Shown here: positions 33,765-42,875 of the stretch, piece after piece
Numbering within the stretch: position 1 is the first letter of the stretch
Layout: each line of letters opens with the position of its first letter
DNA from: Bradyrhizobium centrolobii
GTDB lineage: Bacteria > Pseudomonadota > Alphaproteobacteria > Rhizobiales > Xanthobacteraceae
Reading direction: 5' to 3'
Assembly (NCBI RefSeq): GCF_001641635.1
Contig: NZ_LUUB01000090.1
Location: 145,691-209,690, forward strand
DNA: 64,000 nucleotides
The notes under the pieces: model-generated
What the model was told of the DNA's origin: nothing
The model's database searches: none
The model's input: only the letters and a program-made list of their open reading frames with translations
Made by a program: the position numbers and the translations under genes

Positions 33765-34835
33765 ATGCGCATCGCGCAGGTAGCTCCGTTGACGGAGGCT
33801 GTTCCACCCAAGCTGTATGGCGGCACCGAGCGGGTGGTGCACTGGTTGACGGAAGAGTTGGTGGCCCTTGGACACGACGTGACGCTGTTCGCCAGCGGCG
33901 ACTCGCGGACGTCGGGCAAGCTGGATGCGCTCTGGCCGAGGGCGCTCCGCCTCGACGGCTCCGTGCGCGATCCCAATGCGCTGCATATGGTGATGCTGGA
34001 GCGCGTGCGGCAGAAATGTGACGACGAGGAGTTCGACTTTCTCCACTTCCATCTCGACTATTATCCATGGTCGTTGTTCTACCGCCAGCCGACGCCTTTC
34101 GTGACCACGCTGCACGGCCGGCTCGACCTCCCCGAGCATCAGCCGGTCTTCAACACCTTCTCCAAGATCCCGGTGATCTCGATCTCCAACGCGCAGCGCC
34201 GCCCGGTGCCACAGGCGAACTGGGTGACGACGATTCACCACGGCCTGCCGGAGAATCTGCTGACACCGAAGCCGGCGAAGCAGGAATATCTCGCCGTGCT
34301 CGGCCGCATCGCGCCGGAGAAAGGCGTCGATCGCGCCATCAAGATCGCGACCCATTGCGGTATCCCGCTGAAGATCGCGGCCAAGGTCGATCGTGCCGAT
34401 CAGGACTATTATGACGAGCTGATCCGCCCCATGATCGAGAACAATCCGCTGGTGGAGTTCATCGGCGAGATCAGCGATCACGAGAAGTCGGAATTTTTGA
34501 GCGGCGCACTCGGGCTGCTGCTGCCGATCGACTGGCCGGAGCCGTTCGGGCTCGTGATGGTCGAAGCAATGGCCTGCGGAACGCCGGTCGTCGCCTTCAA
34601 CCGCGGCTCGGTGCCGGAGATCATCGACGAGGGCCTGACCGGCTTCGTCGTCGAAGACGTCCTCAGCGCGGCCGGCGTCGTCAATCGCCTTCCGCAGTTG
34701 AACCGCGCAGCGATCCGCAAGCGGTTCGAAACACGCTTCACGGCGCGGCGGATGGCATTGGACTATCTCGCGTCGTATCGCAGCCTGACCGAGACACAAG
34801 CGCCGCGGATCAAGCTGGTGAGCAGCGCGGAGTAG
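33765..34835 (+). CDS. GT4-family glycosyltransferase
   Basis: The 356-residue cytoplasmic enzyme has the GT-B fold of family 4. The N-terminus has the acceptor loop PPKLYGGTERVV (about 14-25), and the donor half contains LGRIAPEKGVDRAI near 184 and the E-x7-E motif in EPFGLVMVEAMACGTPVV near 263-280. The ATG at 33765 follows GAGGAG. It is predicted to be induced by the general stress response through the EcfG promoter upstream. The sugar donor and acceptor are unknown; a capsule, glycan or glycolipid product is possible. Confidence 0.87.
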   Translation: MRIAQVAPLTEAVPPKLYGGTERVVHWLTEELVALGHDVTLFASGDSRTSGKLDALWPRALRLDGSVRDPNALHMVMLERVRQKCDDEEFDFLHFHLDYYPWSLFYRQPTPFVTTLHGRLDLPEHQPVFNTFSKIPVISISNAQRRPVPQANWVTTIHHGLPENLLTPKPAKQEYLAVLGRIAPEKGVDRAIKIATHCGIPLKIAAKVDRADQDYYDELIRPMIENNPLVEFIGEISDHEKSEFLSGALGLLLPIDWPEPFGLVMVEAMACGTPVVAFNRGSVPEIIDEGLTGFVVEDVLSAAGVVNRLPQLNRAAIRKRFETRFTARRMALDYLASYRSLTETQAPRIKLVSSAE

Positions 34836-34850
34836 CCGCCGAAATCTCAG

Positions 34851-34983
34851 GTGTCGTCCCGGACAAGCGAAGCGCAGATCCGGGACCCATAGCCAGGATG
34901 ATGTTTGGCGAAGACCGACAACCCCGATCTCACGCCACAACATCTCCATGGGGTTATCGGTCCCGGCCTTCGCCGGGACGACA
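34851..34983. repeat. palindromic intergenic repeat (GTCGTCCCGG family)
   Basis: The left end GTGTCGTCCCGGACAAGCGA and the right end CCTTCGCCGGGACGACAC are inverted partners, and GATCCGGGACC and GGTCCCGG-type arms pair inside. A partial fragment of the 3892 family lies just beyond it, near 35015-35045. The stretch is otherwise empty between the glycosyltransferase and the convergent alkyl sulfatase gene. Confidence 0.75.
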
Positions 34984-35062
34984 CTCGAGTGCGTTGCTGC
35001 TTCAACGCGTCATTGCCTGGATCTGGTTCGCTCGCGATGACAGCGAGAACGTGGTGGCGACC

Positions 35063-36985
35063 CTACGTCACCACTGCCCGCTTCGGCTCGACGATCTCGA
35101 ACATGCGCGGGAATTCGTCCATCAGGCCCATCAGCTCGGCGAGCCGCATCGGGTTGCCGGCGAGCTTGACCTTGCCGGCGGCCACCGCTTCCGGGAAGCT
35201 CGTCTGCTTGGCGATGACCTCGTCGAGAGTCGAGCGCGCCAGCGTGAAGCTGGCGTCCGCTCCTTCCATCTGCACGCCTTCGGTATAGGTGAGCGCGGAG
35301 TTCTCCAGGTTGAGCACGAACGTCTCGCCGGTGTCAGAAAAGCTCCAGTTCAAGACGATGCGCTTGCCCTCGGCCTTGGGACCGTTGAGGCGGATGCCGA
35401 GCACGTCCCAGAGCTGCTCGGTGCGGAGCGCCGCGAGCGTCTCGCGCGGCATCGGCGGGCGCGGCGGCGTCTTCGGCATGCCCTGACGCAATTCCTGGGC
35501 GCCGAACAGATAGGCGTTGCGCCAGGTCGAGCTCTCCGCGGCGTAACCGAGCTGCTCGAGCGTATCAGCCAGCAGCGCACGGGCCGCCTGGTTGTTCGGC
35601 TCGGCGAAGACGAGATGGCCGAGCGCCTGCGCCACGAAGCGGAATTCGCCCTTGTCAAAATCCTTGCGCGCCCGCGCGAGCATGGCGTCGGCGCCGCCCA
35701 TATACTCGACATATTTCCTGCCCGGCGGCAGCGGATCGAGATTGACCGGGTTGGCGTCGTACCAGCCGAGATATTTCTGATAGATCGCCTTCACATTGTG
35801 CCGGATGTGGCCGTAATAGCCGCGCCCGTGCCAGGCGCCTTCCAGGCTCTTCGGGAGCTGAATGGTTTCGGCGATCTCGGCCGCGGTCAGGCCGTGATTC
35901 ATCAGGCGGATGGTCTGGTCGTGCGCGAATTTGTAAAGATCGCGCTGCTGCCGGATCATGGTGTCGATGCGCTCACGCCCCCACACCGGCCAGTGATGCT
36001 GGCCGCACATCGCCTCCGCCTTGCCGCCCCACAGCCGCTGCGCTTCGTTGAGGTATTTCGACCAGGCCAGCGCATCGCGCACATCGGCGCCGCGGAACGG
36101 CAAGAGATTGTGGAAATTGTGCGTGCAGTTCTCGGCGAGGTTCAAAAGCTTGTAGCGCGGGATGAAGAAATGCATCTCCGCCGGCGCTTCGCTGTTGGGC
36201 GCCATCTGGAATTCGAACTCGACGCCGTCGATGACGCGCTTGTCGCCGGTCGCCATGATCAGGTCTGTGGGGCGCAACAGCGCGACCGAGCCCGCCGCCA
36301 TCGACTTGCCAAGCCCGCAGTCGACCTGCCCGCGCGGACCCTTGGCGAGGAAGGGGCCGAACTGGTACTGCGCACGGCGCAGCATCGCGGGACCCGCGAT
36401 GATGTTCTCGGAGACGGCATGCTCCATGAACAGGTTCGGCGCGATGATCGGGACGCGGCCCGTGGCGAGCGCGTCCTCCTCCAATACGCCGCGCGCACCG
36501 CCCCAGTGGTCGGTGTGGGTATGGGTGAAGATGACGGCCGCGACCGGTCGCATGCCGCGGTGCCTGAAGTAGAGCTCCAGCGCGGCGCGCGCGCCTTCGA
36601 TCGAGGTCAGGGTGTCGACCACGATGACGCCGCTGTCGCCCTCGATCAGCGTCATGTTGGCGATGTCGAGCCCGCGCACCTGGTAGACTCCGGGCACCAC
36701 CTCGAACAGCCCATGATGCATGTTGAGGCGCGACTGCCGCCACAGGCTCGGATTGACCGTCGGCGGCGCCTGTTCGGCGGACAGGAAGCCGTAGGGCTCG
36801 AGGCTCCAGACCGTCCGCCCTTGCGGGTTTGTGATCTTCGCGTTCTCGGTCGTGCCGAGGAAGCCGCGCGCGGCATCGTCGAAATCCCGCGTGTCGGAAA
36901 ACGGCAGCGCGTTCAGCATCGCCTCTTGCTGCGCGATGACGGACGGCGTTGCGTCTTTCGGCTCGCTGCTGGAGATCTCTGTCAT
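35063..36985 (-). CDS. alkyl sulfatase (SdsA/Yjcs type metallo-beta-lactamase fold)
   Basis: The 640-residue enzyme would hydrolyse sulfate esters of primary or secondary alcohols. The binuclear zinc signature is THTHTDHWGG with His155, His157, Asp159 and His160. A dimerisation domain follows (near 380-500), and a C-terminal sterol-carrier-like domain (near 515-640) completes the SdsA1 layout. The ATG at 36985 has AGAGGGAG 8 bp upstream; an ATG at 37021 would add 12 residues. Related enzymes are often exported, but no signal peptide is visible here. It stands alone in the window. Confidence 0.87.
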   Translation of the reverse strand: MTEISSSEPKDATPSVIAQQEAMLNALPFSDTRDFDDAARGFLGTTENAKITNPQGRTVWSLEPYGFLSAEQAPPTVNPSLWRQSRLNMHHGLFEVVPGVYQVRGLDIANMTLIEGDSGVIVVDTLTSIEGARAALELYFRHRGMRPVAAVIFTHTHTDHWGGARGVLEEDALATGRVPIIAPNLFMEHAVSENIIAGPAMLRRAQYQFGPFLAKGPRGQVDCGLGKSMAAGSVALLRPTDLIMATGDKRVIDGVEFEFQMAPNSEAPAEMHFFIPRYKLLNLAENCTHNFHNLLPFRGADVRDALAWSKYLNEAQRLWGGKAEAMCGQHHWPVWGRERIDTMIRQQRDLYKFAHDQTIRLMNHGLTAAEIAETIQLPKSLEGAWHGRGYYGHIRHNVKAIYQKYLGWYDANPVNLDPLPPGRKYVEYMGGADAMLARARKDFDKGEFRFVAQALGHLVFAEPNNQAARALLADTLEQLGYAAESSTWRNAYLFGAQELRQGMPKTPPRPPMPRETLAALRTEQLWDVLGIRLNGPKAEGKRIVLNWSFSDTGETFVLNLENSALTYTEGVQMEGADASFTLARSTLDEVIAKQTSFPEAVAAGKVKLAGNPMRLAELMGLMDEFPRMFEIVEPKRAVVT

Positions 36986-37090
36986 CGGGCTGGCTCCCTC
37001 TGTGATCTGGTTGGGAGCCATCTAAACGCATCTCGCAGCCGATTGCCATTGGGGCGCCGCGGCGGGGGACCGAACTATGGAGACGCTCTC

Positions 37091-37241
37091 TTCCTTCTCC
37101 CCTTGTGGGACAAGGTGGCGCGAAGCGCCGGATGAGGGGTCTCTCTCGCCAATCCAACTGCGCGACGGTCACTCGCGGAGAGAGACCCCTCACCCGGCTT
37201 CGCTTTCGCGAAGCCACCCTCTCCCACAAGTGGAGAGGGTG
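37091..37241. repeat. palindromic intergenic repeat, related to 11302-11443
   Basis: The left arm TTCTCCCCTTGTGGGA pairs with TCCCACAAGTGGAGAGGG on the right, and GATGAGGGGTCTCTCTC pairs with GAGAGAGACCCCTCACC. Inner segments GGCGCGAAGCGCC and TTCGCTTTCGCGAA are also self-complementary. It lies between the alkyl sulfatase gene and the end of the TRAP permease gene. Confidence 0.82.
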
Positions 37242-37261
37242 AATGGCCGCGCGGCTCGCGC

Positions 37262-39310
37262 TTAGAGCATGCCGAGCACCCGCGGCAGCCAGAGCGTCAG
37301 TTCGGGCCAGTAGGTCACGACGACGAGGAAGCCGAGCATGGTGACGAGCCATGGCATCACCGCAACCGCGAGATCGGTGATGCGCATTCGCGCGATCATC
37401 GATGCGACGTAAAGGTTCAACCCGACAGGGGGGTGGCAGAGGCCGACCTCCATGTTGACGTCGATGACGATGCCGAAATGCACGAGGTCGATGCCGAGCT
37501 TCTTGGCCGCTGGAGCCAGAATCGGCGCCATGATCAGGATGATCGAGTTCGGCTCCATGAAGTTGCCGGCGAGCAGCAACAGCACGTTGACCACCAGCAG
37601 GAAGCCGACCCAGCCGAGGTTCTGCGCCGCGATCCAGTCCGCCAGCGTCGCCGGCAGGTTCTCGTTGGAGAGCACGAAGGAGAACAGCACCGCGTTGGTG
37701 ACGATGTAGAGCAGCATCGCGCTGGTGTTGGCGGCACGAAGCAGTACGCGCGGCACGTCCTTCATGCCGATCGCCTTGTAGACGAACACCGAGATGAAGA
37801 AGGAGTAGACCGCGGCCATCGCGGCCGCCTCGGTCGCGGTGAACAGGCCGCTATAGATGCCGCCGATGATGATGACGACCAGCATCAATCCCCAGATGCT
37901 CTCGCGGAAGGTGCGCACCGTCTCACCCCAGCTCGCCTTGGGCAGGCGCGGATAGTCACGCTGGCGCGCGAGCCACCAGGTCACGATGCACAGCATCGTG
38001 GTCAGCAGCATGCCGGGCAGAAGGCCCGCGACGAACAGCGCGCCGATCGAGGTGTTGGTGGAGACCGCGTACACGATCTTCGGGATCGAGGGCAGCATCA
38101 GGATGCCAAGCGAGCCGGCCACCGTGATGATGCCGGCGCCGAAACGCATGGGGTATCCATGTCGGACCATTTCCGGCAGCACGATCGCGCCGATCGCGGC
38201 AACGGTCGCGACACTCGAGCCGCATACCAGCGCGAACATCGCGCAGGCAACGATGCCGGCGAGGCCCAGGCCGCCATGCCAGTGACCGATCAGCGAGGTC
38301 GCGAAATTGATCATGCGCCGGGCGACGCCGCCATGGGTCAGGAAATTGCCCGCCAGGATGAAGAACGGGATCGCCATGATCTCGAAGCTCTCGATGCCCG
38401 TGAAGAGCTTCATCGAGACCGCCTCGATCGGCACCGTCGTCAGCGTGAACAGGAACGTCATCACGGTCAGACCGAGCGCGATCGAGACCGGGATGCCCGT
38501 CAGCATCAGGGCGATCAGCAGCGCGAAGACGGTGGCGGCGCGCATCCAGTGCGGCAGCACGATCACGCCGGACTTTTCGGCAAGACAAAGCGCGAAGATC
38601 AGGATCGGCGCGAGAATCAGGATCACGCCGAGCGGCGAGATTTTTCGCGCAGCTGCCTTCGTCGCGGCGCCGGCGGGCTGCGGATGCAGCGCGGGCGAAG
38701 CATCGGCCTCCACGCCCTCGACATGGGTCTCGTCATGATGCGGCAGCTCGCCGGTCCGGAAGTAGGCCCAGGCGACCTGGAGGAAGCGGAAGCACATCAA
38801 CCCGGAGCCGAGCGGGATCGCCAGATAGACGAGCCACATCGGCGCTTCGAGGTCGTTCGACTGCTGTCCGGTGTGGAACATCTCGCCGACGAAGGAGGCA
38901 CCGAAGGCCGCGATCATGCCGGTGAAGATCGCGCCGCAGAGCAGCGCGAACAGGATCACCTGCTTGCGGGAATATTCGGGGAGACGGTTGACGAGGAGAT
39001 CGACGCCGACATGGATGCCGGTGCGCACGCCATAGGCCGCGCCGAACTTCGCCATCCAGATGAACATGTAGATGCAGAGTTCCTGCGCCCAGGACAGGTC
39101 GAGCTCGGACAGGAAGGTGAATACGGCTTTCGACAGCGCCGCGAGCCAGGTCAGCCCGTGCGCAGTGGCCCATCTCGAGAGCGCGATCGACTCGCCGGCG
39201 CCGTAGCGGTGCACCACGGCAATGAAGATCAGGCCGGTTGCAGCCGCAATGAGCGTCGCGATCAGCCATTCCTCGAGGTGATCGAGCGCACGATTTAGCA
39301 CGCGAAGCAA
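37262..39310 (-). CDS. fused TRAP transporter permease (DctQ-DctM)
   Basis: The 682-residue membrane protein joins a small DctQ-like subunit (about 1-190, four helices) and a large DctM-like subunit (about 220-680, about 12 helices) in one chain, with a soluble linker at about 190-220. Together with a binding protein it would import a carboxylate using a sodium gradient. The conserved stretch HGGVARRMINFATSLIGHWHGGL, noted here as the region near 326-348, and VGLCHPPVGLNLYV near 625 support DctM. It starts at TTG 39310 behind a GGGGGG-rich ribosome binding site. The binding protein gene lies upstream, separated by a hairpin. Confidence 0.88.
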   Translation of the reverse strand: MLRVLNRALDHLEEWLIATLIAAATGLIFIAVVHRYGAGESIALSRWATAHGLTWLAALSKAVFTFLSELDLSWAQELCIYMFIWMAKFGAAYGVRTGIHVGVDLLVNRLPEYSRKQVILFALLCGAIFTGMIAAFGASFVGEMFHTGQQSNDLEAPMWLVYLAIPLGSGLMCFRFLQVAWAYFRTGELPHHDETHVEGVEADASPALHPQPAGAATKAAARKISPLGVILILAPILIFALCLAEKSGVIVLPHWMRAATVFALLIALMLTGIPVSIALGLTVMTFLFTLTTVPIEAVSMKLFTGIESFEIMAIPFFILAGNFLTHGGVARRMINFATSLIGHWHGGLGLAGIVACAMFALVCGSSVATVAAIGAIVLPEMVRHGYPMRFGAGIITVAGSLGILMLPSIPKIVYAVSTNTSIGALFVAGLLPGMLLTTMLCIVTWWLARQRDYPRLPKASWGETVRTFRESIWGLMLVVIIIGGIYSGLFTATEAAAMAAVYSFFISVFVYKAIGMKDVPRVLLRAANTSAMLLYIVTNAVLFSFVLSNENLPATLADWIAAQNLGWVGFLLVVNVLLLLAGNFMEPNSIILIMAPILAPAAKKLGIDLVHFGIVIDVNMEVGLCHPPVGLNLYVASMIARMRITDLAVAVMPWLVTMLGFLVVVTYWPELTLWLPRVLGML

Positions 39311-39335
39311 ATCAAGTCCCCCCTATCAGAGCGAA

Positions 39336-39365
39336 ACGGCCGGGAGTGCGTTCACTCCCGACCGT
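39336..39365 (-). terminator. intercistronic hairpin between the TRAP binding protein and permease
   Basis: ACGGTCGGGAGTG pairs with CACTCCCGGCCGT around an AACG loop on the minus strand, with one G-U pair. It lies between the binding-protein stop and the permease start. Such hairpins often protect or partially terminate the upstream message, giving more binding protein than permease. Confidence 0.65.
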
Positions 39366-39393
39366 TCTTGTTGTTGTTCTACGCCAGGCCGCG

Positions 39394-40395
39394 TCAGTTC
39401 ATCTTGACGTCGAGTTCCTTGGCAACGAGATCGAGCACCTCCTGCCCGACCCGACCCTTGGCCCATTTATAGGTCGGCTGCATCGCTTCCTGCCACGCCT
39501 TGCGGTCGGCGTCAGTCAAATAATGCAGCGTTGTCTTGCCCGACTTCTTGATCTCGGCCAGCGCGTCCTCGTTCTCCTTGCGCGCGATCGAGTTGGTGTA
39601 GTCGGTCGCATCCGCCATCGCCTTTTCGAGCTGGGTGCGGATGTCCGGCGGCAGGCCGGACCAGAATTTCGAATTGACGATCACGGCGTATTGCAGGTGC
39701 GCGTGATAGGATACGGTGATGTCCTTCTGCACCTCGAAGAATTTCTGCGTCAGGTAGTTCGACGGCGTGTTCTCGCAGCCGTCGACGACGCCGGTCTGCA
39801 AGGCCTGATAGACTTCGGAGAAGGCCATGATCTGCGGGATCGAACCCATCAGACGGAAATACTGGTCAGCGATCTTCGAGCCGGAGATGCGGAACTTCAG
39901 TCCCTGGAAATCGGACGGCTTCGTCAGCGGACGATTGGAGGAGACCATGTGGAAGCCGTTGTCCCAATAGGCCAGCCCCGTGATGCCCTTGGCTTCGAGC
40001 TTCTGGAACAGCCACTTGCCAACCGTGCCCTTCATCGCACTGGCATAGGTCTCGTCGTCCTTGAACAGCCAGGGCAGGTCGAGCGCCTCGAACTCCTTGA
40101 CGCCGAGCGGCGCAAATTTCGCGGTCGAAGGTGCGAGCATCTGGACGGAGCCGAGTTGAAGCGCCTCGATCTCCTCCTTGTCCTTGTAGAGCGAGGAGTT
40201 CGGATAGACCTCGATCCTGACCTTGCCGTCGGTGTACTTCTCGGCGAGTTCCTTGAACTTCAGCGCCCCCTTCCCCTTCGGGGTATCGTTGGCGACGACG
40301 TGGCTGAACTTGATGACGATAGGACTCTGGGCCAGGACGGCGGCAGGGGCCAAGACCAGCGCGGCCGCTGCGACCGCGAGAAGCAGTTTGCGCAT
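39394..40395 (-). CDS. TRAP transporter solute-binding protein (DctP family)
   Basis: The 333-residue periplasmic protein captures a small carboxylate for the fused permease. Residues 1-22 form a signal peptide ending VLA before Gln-Ser-Pro. DctP landmarks are KFKELAEKYTDGKVRIEVYPNSSLY, a region at about 45-70, and LKFRISGSKI near 165, which contains the arginine that binds the ligand carboxylate. The ATG at 40395 follows GGGAGGA. Upstream are a 29-bp palindrome and a second dyad that may bind a regulator. The ligand is unknown. Confidence 0.9.
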   Translation of the reverse strand: MRKLLLAVAAAALVLAPAAVLAQSPIVIKFSHVVANDTPKGKGALKFKELAEKYTDGKVRIEVYPNSSLYKDKEEIEALQLGSVQMLAPSTAKFAPLGVKEFEALDLPWLFKDDETYASAMKGTVGKWLFQKLEAKGITGLAYWDNGFHMVSSNRPLTKPSDFQGLKFRISGSKIADQYFRLMGSIPQIMAFSEVYQALQTGVVDGCENTPSNYLTQKFFEVQKDITVSYHAHLQYAVIVNSKFWSGLPPDIRTQLEKAMADATDYTNSIARKENEDALAEIKKSGKTTLHYLTDADRKAWQEAMQPTYKWAKGRVGQEVLDLVAKELDVKMN

Positions 40396-40415
40396 AGTTC
40401 CTCCCAACAACCTCA

Positions 40416-40444
40416 AAACCGGTTCTTTTTTTGTTTTCCGGTTT
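40416..40444. promoter_or_regulatory. operator-like palindrome upstream of the TRAP binding-protein gene
   Basis: AAACCGG (40416) and CCGGTTT (40438) are perfect inverted arms 15 bp apart, with a T-rich centre. The element sits about 20-50 bp upstream of the start codon, where a repressor would block transcription. Confidence 0.4.
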
Positions 40445-40521
40445 CAGTAGTGGCAGCAATCCGCCACCCGAACAACTAGACCTAAGCCCAATTTGCCGCA
40501 GCCAAGCCGTATCGGCGGACG

Positions 40522-40535
40522 TTGTATATGCAACT
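40522..40535. promoter_or_regulatory. second dyad upstream of the TRAP genes
   Basis: GTTGTATATGCAAC has inverted GTTG/CAAC arms around a TATATG core, about 130 bp before the TRAP binding-protein start. The form resembles operators of GntR-type regulators, which often control TRAP uptake. No regulator gene is adjacent. Confidence 0.3.
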
Positions 40536-40591
40536 CAGCGCCCGCTCTAGCCCCGAGGGGCGAGCGCTTATGTCGCATCGCGGCAGTGCAA

Positions 40592-41362
40592 TTAGCTCTT
40601 GCGCTGGGCCACCATGAAGAGACGCCGGAACGGAAACAGCGTCTGTCCCGCCCCATTCTTCGGGTAGGCCTTGGCCACCCGCTCGCCATAGGCCGCCTCG
40701 AAAGCGGCCTTCTCTTCGCCCTGCAACACGTCGAGATAACGCGTCAGCCAGGTCCCCTTGGTCCATTCCTTTACGGGATTGTCACCTTCGAGCACCTGGA
40801 GATGTTCGGTCTCCCAGATGTCGATATTGGCCGACATCGGAGCAAGAAGATTGTGATAGAAGCCCGGCCCCTCGACCGGCGGCGGGGTCACGAGATGCTC
40901 GACCTTGGCCCGCCAGGGGCCATTCAGGGCGGTCTCGCCGATCAGGACATGCGAGGGCGCGGTAAAGTTGCGAGGCATCTGCACAGCAAGCATGCCGCCC
41001 GGCGCGACCCTGTCCATCACCGATGGGAAGAGTGCCGCATGATTGGGCAGCCAGTGCAGTGCGGCATTGGAATAGATCAGATCATACTGCTTCGCCGGGC
41101 GCCATTGGCCGAGATCCTCATGTGACCAGACCACGTCCGGCGCCGCTTGGCGGCCGGCCGCGACCATCTCGGCCGAACCTTCGACGCCGGTGACCGTCGC
41201 ATTCGGCCAGCGCTCCTTGATCAGCTTGGTGACATTGCCCGCACCGGCCCCGAGGTCGGCAATCTCGCGCACGGCAAAATCCGGAATCCGCATCAACAGG
41301 TCGACCGCGGGCCGGAGCCTGTGACCGGAGAACTTCAGATATTGCTGCGGATCCCAGACCAT
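40592..41362 (-). CDS. tam: trans-aconitate 2-methyltransferase
   Basis: The 256-residue cytoplasmic enzyme would methylate trans-aconitate with S-adenosylmethionine, detoxifying an inhibitor of aconitase. The SAM site is IADLGAGAGNVT (34-45), with acidic Glu near 60 in VTGVEGSAEM. The N-terminus WDPQQYLKFSGHRLRPAVDLL and the motif SNAALHWLPNH near 98-108 are characteristic of Tam. Length is close to the E. coli enzyme (about 252). It is divergent from an SDR gene. Confidence 0.85.
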   Translation of the reverse strand: MVWDPQQYLKFSGHRLRPAVDLLMRIPDFAVREIADLGAGAGNVTKLIKERWPNATVTGVEGSAEMVAAGRQAAPDVVWSHEDLGQWRPAKQYDLIYSNAALHWLPNHAALFPSVMDRVAPGGMLAVQMPRNFTAPSHVLIGETALNGPWRAKVEHLVTPPPVEGPGFYHNLLAPMSANIDIWETEHLQVLEGDNPVKEWTKGTWLTRYLDVLQGEEKAAFEAAYGERVAKAYPKNGAGQTLFPFRRLFMVAQRKS

Positions 41363-41504
41363 CGCTTAGAGCCTTTTCTTTTTCGTGTTTCCTTCGCCGT
41401 GGCTCTTCGTTACCACTGCTCGTCCCGATCGGGCAAATGCCCCCGTCAGGACAGGGCAGGAAACGAACAGCAACAAGCAAGAAGCAACCAAGAGAGCGTT
41501 GACC

Positions 41505-42248
41505 ATGGATCTCGGGCTCAAGTCGAAAACCGCCGTCGTGACCGGCGCAAGCATCGGCATCGGACGCGCCATCGCCAAGGGATTGGCTGCGGAAGGCGTG
41601 CGCATCGTCGCGGTGGCGCGGCGGACGGACCTGCTCGCCCAGCTGGTGCAGGAGGTCGGCGGCGGGCTCATCACTCCGTTCGAGCAGGACGTGATGGCGA
41701 ACGACGCCGCGGAGAAGATTGCAGCCTTTGCGGTGAAGGAGCTCGGCCATGTCGACATCCTCGTCAACAATGCTGGTGGCAGCCGCCCGTTGCCGGTCGA
41801 CGCGCCCGACAGCAAATGGGACGAGGCGATCGCGCTGAACTTCACCAGCTATCGCCGCATCGCGCATGCGCTCCTGCCGCAGATGGTGGAGCGCAAATGG
41901 GGCCGCATCATCAACATCACCGGCAAGTCCGAGCCCGAAGGGCTGAACGCCGCGTTCGCGGCCAAGGCTGCCGTGCACGCCTGGGCCAAGGGCCTGTCGC
42001 GCGAGATCGGCGAACACGGCATCACCATCAACTGCATACCGCCCGGCCGCATCATGAGCGAGCAGATCCGCCGCAACTATCCGCCGGACTATCGCGAGCG
42101 CTTCGCGGAGGAGGAAATCCCGGTCGGCTATTGGGGCGAGCCGGAAGATCTCGCGGCGCTCGCGGTATTCCTGGCCTCGCCGGTGGCGCGGTACATCACG
42201 GGCACGGTGATCCCGGTGGATGGGGGCTTGCGGCGGTATCAGTTCTAG
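41505..42248 (+). CDS. short-chain dehydrogenase/reductase-like protein lacking the catalytic Tyr
   Basis: The 247-residue protein has the SDR fold with the cofactor motif TGASIGIG (13-20) and NNAGGS near 88-93. Instead of YxxxK the active-site helix reads NAAFAAKAAVHAW: Lys154 is present but the tyrosine position is Ala150. The usual hydride-transfer chemistry may therefore be lost or altered. The C-terminal region has the typical CIPPGRIMSEQI segment and GGLRRYQF end. The ATG at 41505 starts the conserved fold. It is divergent from tam. Its substrate is unknown. Confidence 0.83.
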   Translation: MDLGLKSKTAVVTGASIGIGRAIAKGLAAEGVRIVAVARRTDLLAQLVQEVGGGLITPFEQDVMANDAAEKIAAFAVKELGHVDILVNNAGGSRPLPVDAPDSKWDEAIALNFTSYRRIAHALLPQMVERKWGRIINITGKSEPEGLNAAFAAKAAVHAWAKGLSREIGEHGITINCIPPGRIMSEQIRRNYPPDYRERFAEEEIPVGYWGEPEDLAALAVFLASPVARYITGTVIPVDGGLRRYQF

Positions 42249-42398
42249 GGCGTGGCCTGTTAAATCCGATCAGCCCGCGAAAGCATGCCATGTCCGCTCC
42301 GCCCCCGCGAGCGGACAGCGTCAGCTCGGCCTAACGAGTCGGCGGAGGGCCGATAGGCAACGTTCGCGAGATGAAAGAAGCCGCCAACCGAGCCGACC

Positions 42399-42575
42399 TC
42401 AATCGCCCCAGACAATTTGTCCGCACAGGCATCGAAACAGGCGAAGCGTCCTACCGTCGCGGGAATCGAGTATCTCGATGAAGAGGTGAAGCTTGGCAGC
42501 ACATCTCGCACAAAATACCTGCTTGCTCTCTGGGGCCTCGTTGCCTACGCGCTCATCTGAATCCGCGCGATCCAT
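42399..42575 (-). CDS. small zinc-ribbon-like hypothetical protein
   Basis: The 58-residue product has two cysteine pairs, in FCARCAAKL and RCLCGQIVW, spaced about 25 residues apart as in a zinc ribbon. The segment LHLFIEILDSRDGRTLRLF between them is strand-rich. I recall similar small proteins with a C-x2-C/C-x-C pattern in Bradyrhizobium genomes. The ATG at 42575 has a GGGGG segment 8 bp upstream. It may bind metal or nucleic acid; no function is known. Confidence 0.6.
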   Translation of the reverse strand: MDRADSDERVGNEAPESKQVFCARCAAKLHLFIEILDSRDGRTLRLFRCLCGQIVWGD

Positions 42576-42875
42576 GGTTTGTCCCCCGGCTGTGTGCGCC
42601 CCCGGCCGCCAAGGTGCATCGCGTTTGTGACCTGCCACCTGATTCGGCGCATTACACTTTGTTACTTTTGCGAATTACGACAAACGTCGACGGACCAAGT
42701 CTGAATGCAGTCGGGACGAATTCATGGCCGCACGATGGAGAGTGTGGGGCGCCACGGAACATTGGAACTCGGGCGCTGAGTCAACACCAGTGACACCTCG
42801 CGGCTGCGTTCGGCGCGCGCAAGGGATACAGTGCTGTGATTGGGTTTCTGCCTTGCCCCGTATCAGGAGGAAAAG
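42576..42875. other. gene-free stretch with no recognised element
   Basis: About 300 bp between the zinc-ribbon-like gene and the divergent secreted-protein gene. It is less GC-rich around 42655-42715 (for example GTTACTTTTGCGAATTACGAC), which may hold promoters for both genes, but I see no consensus I could name. Confidence 0.5.
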
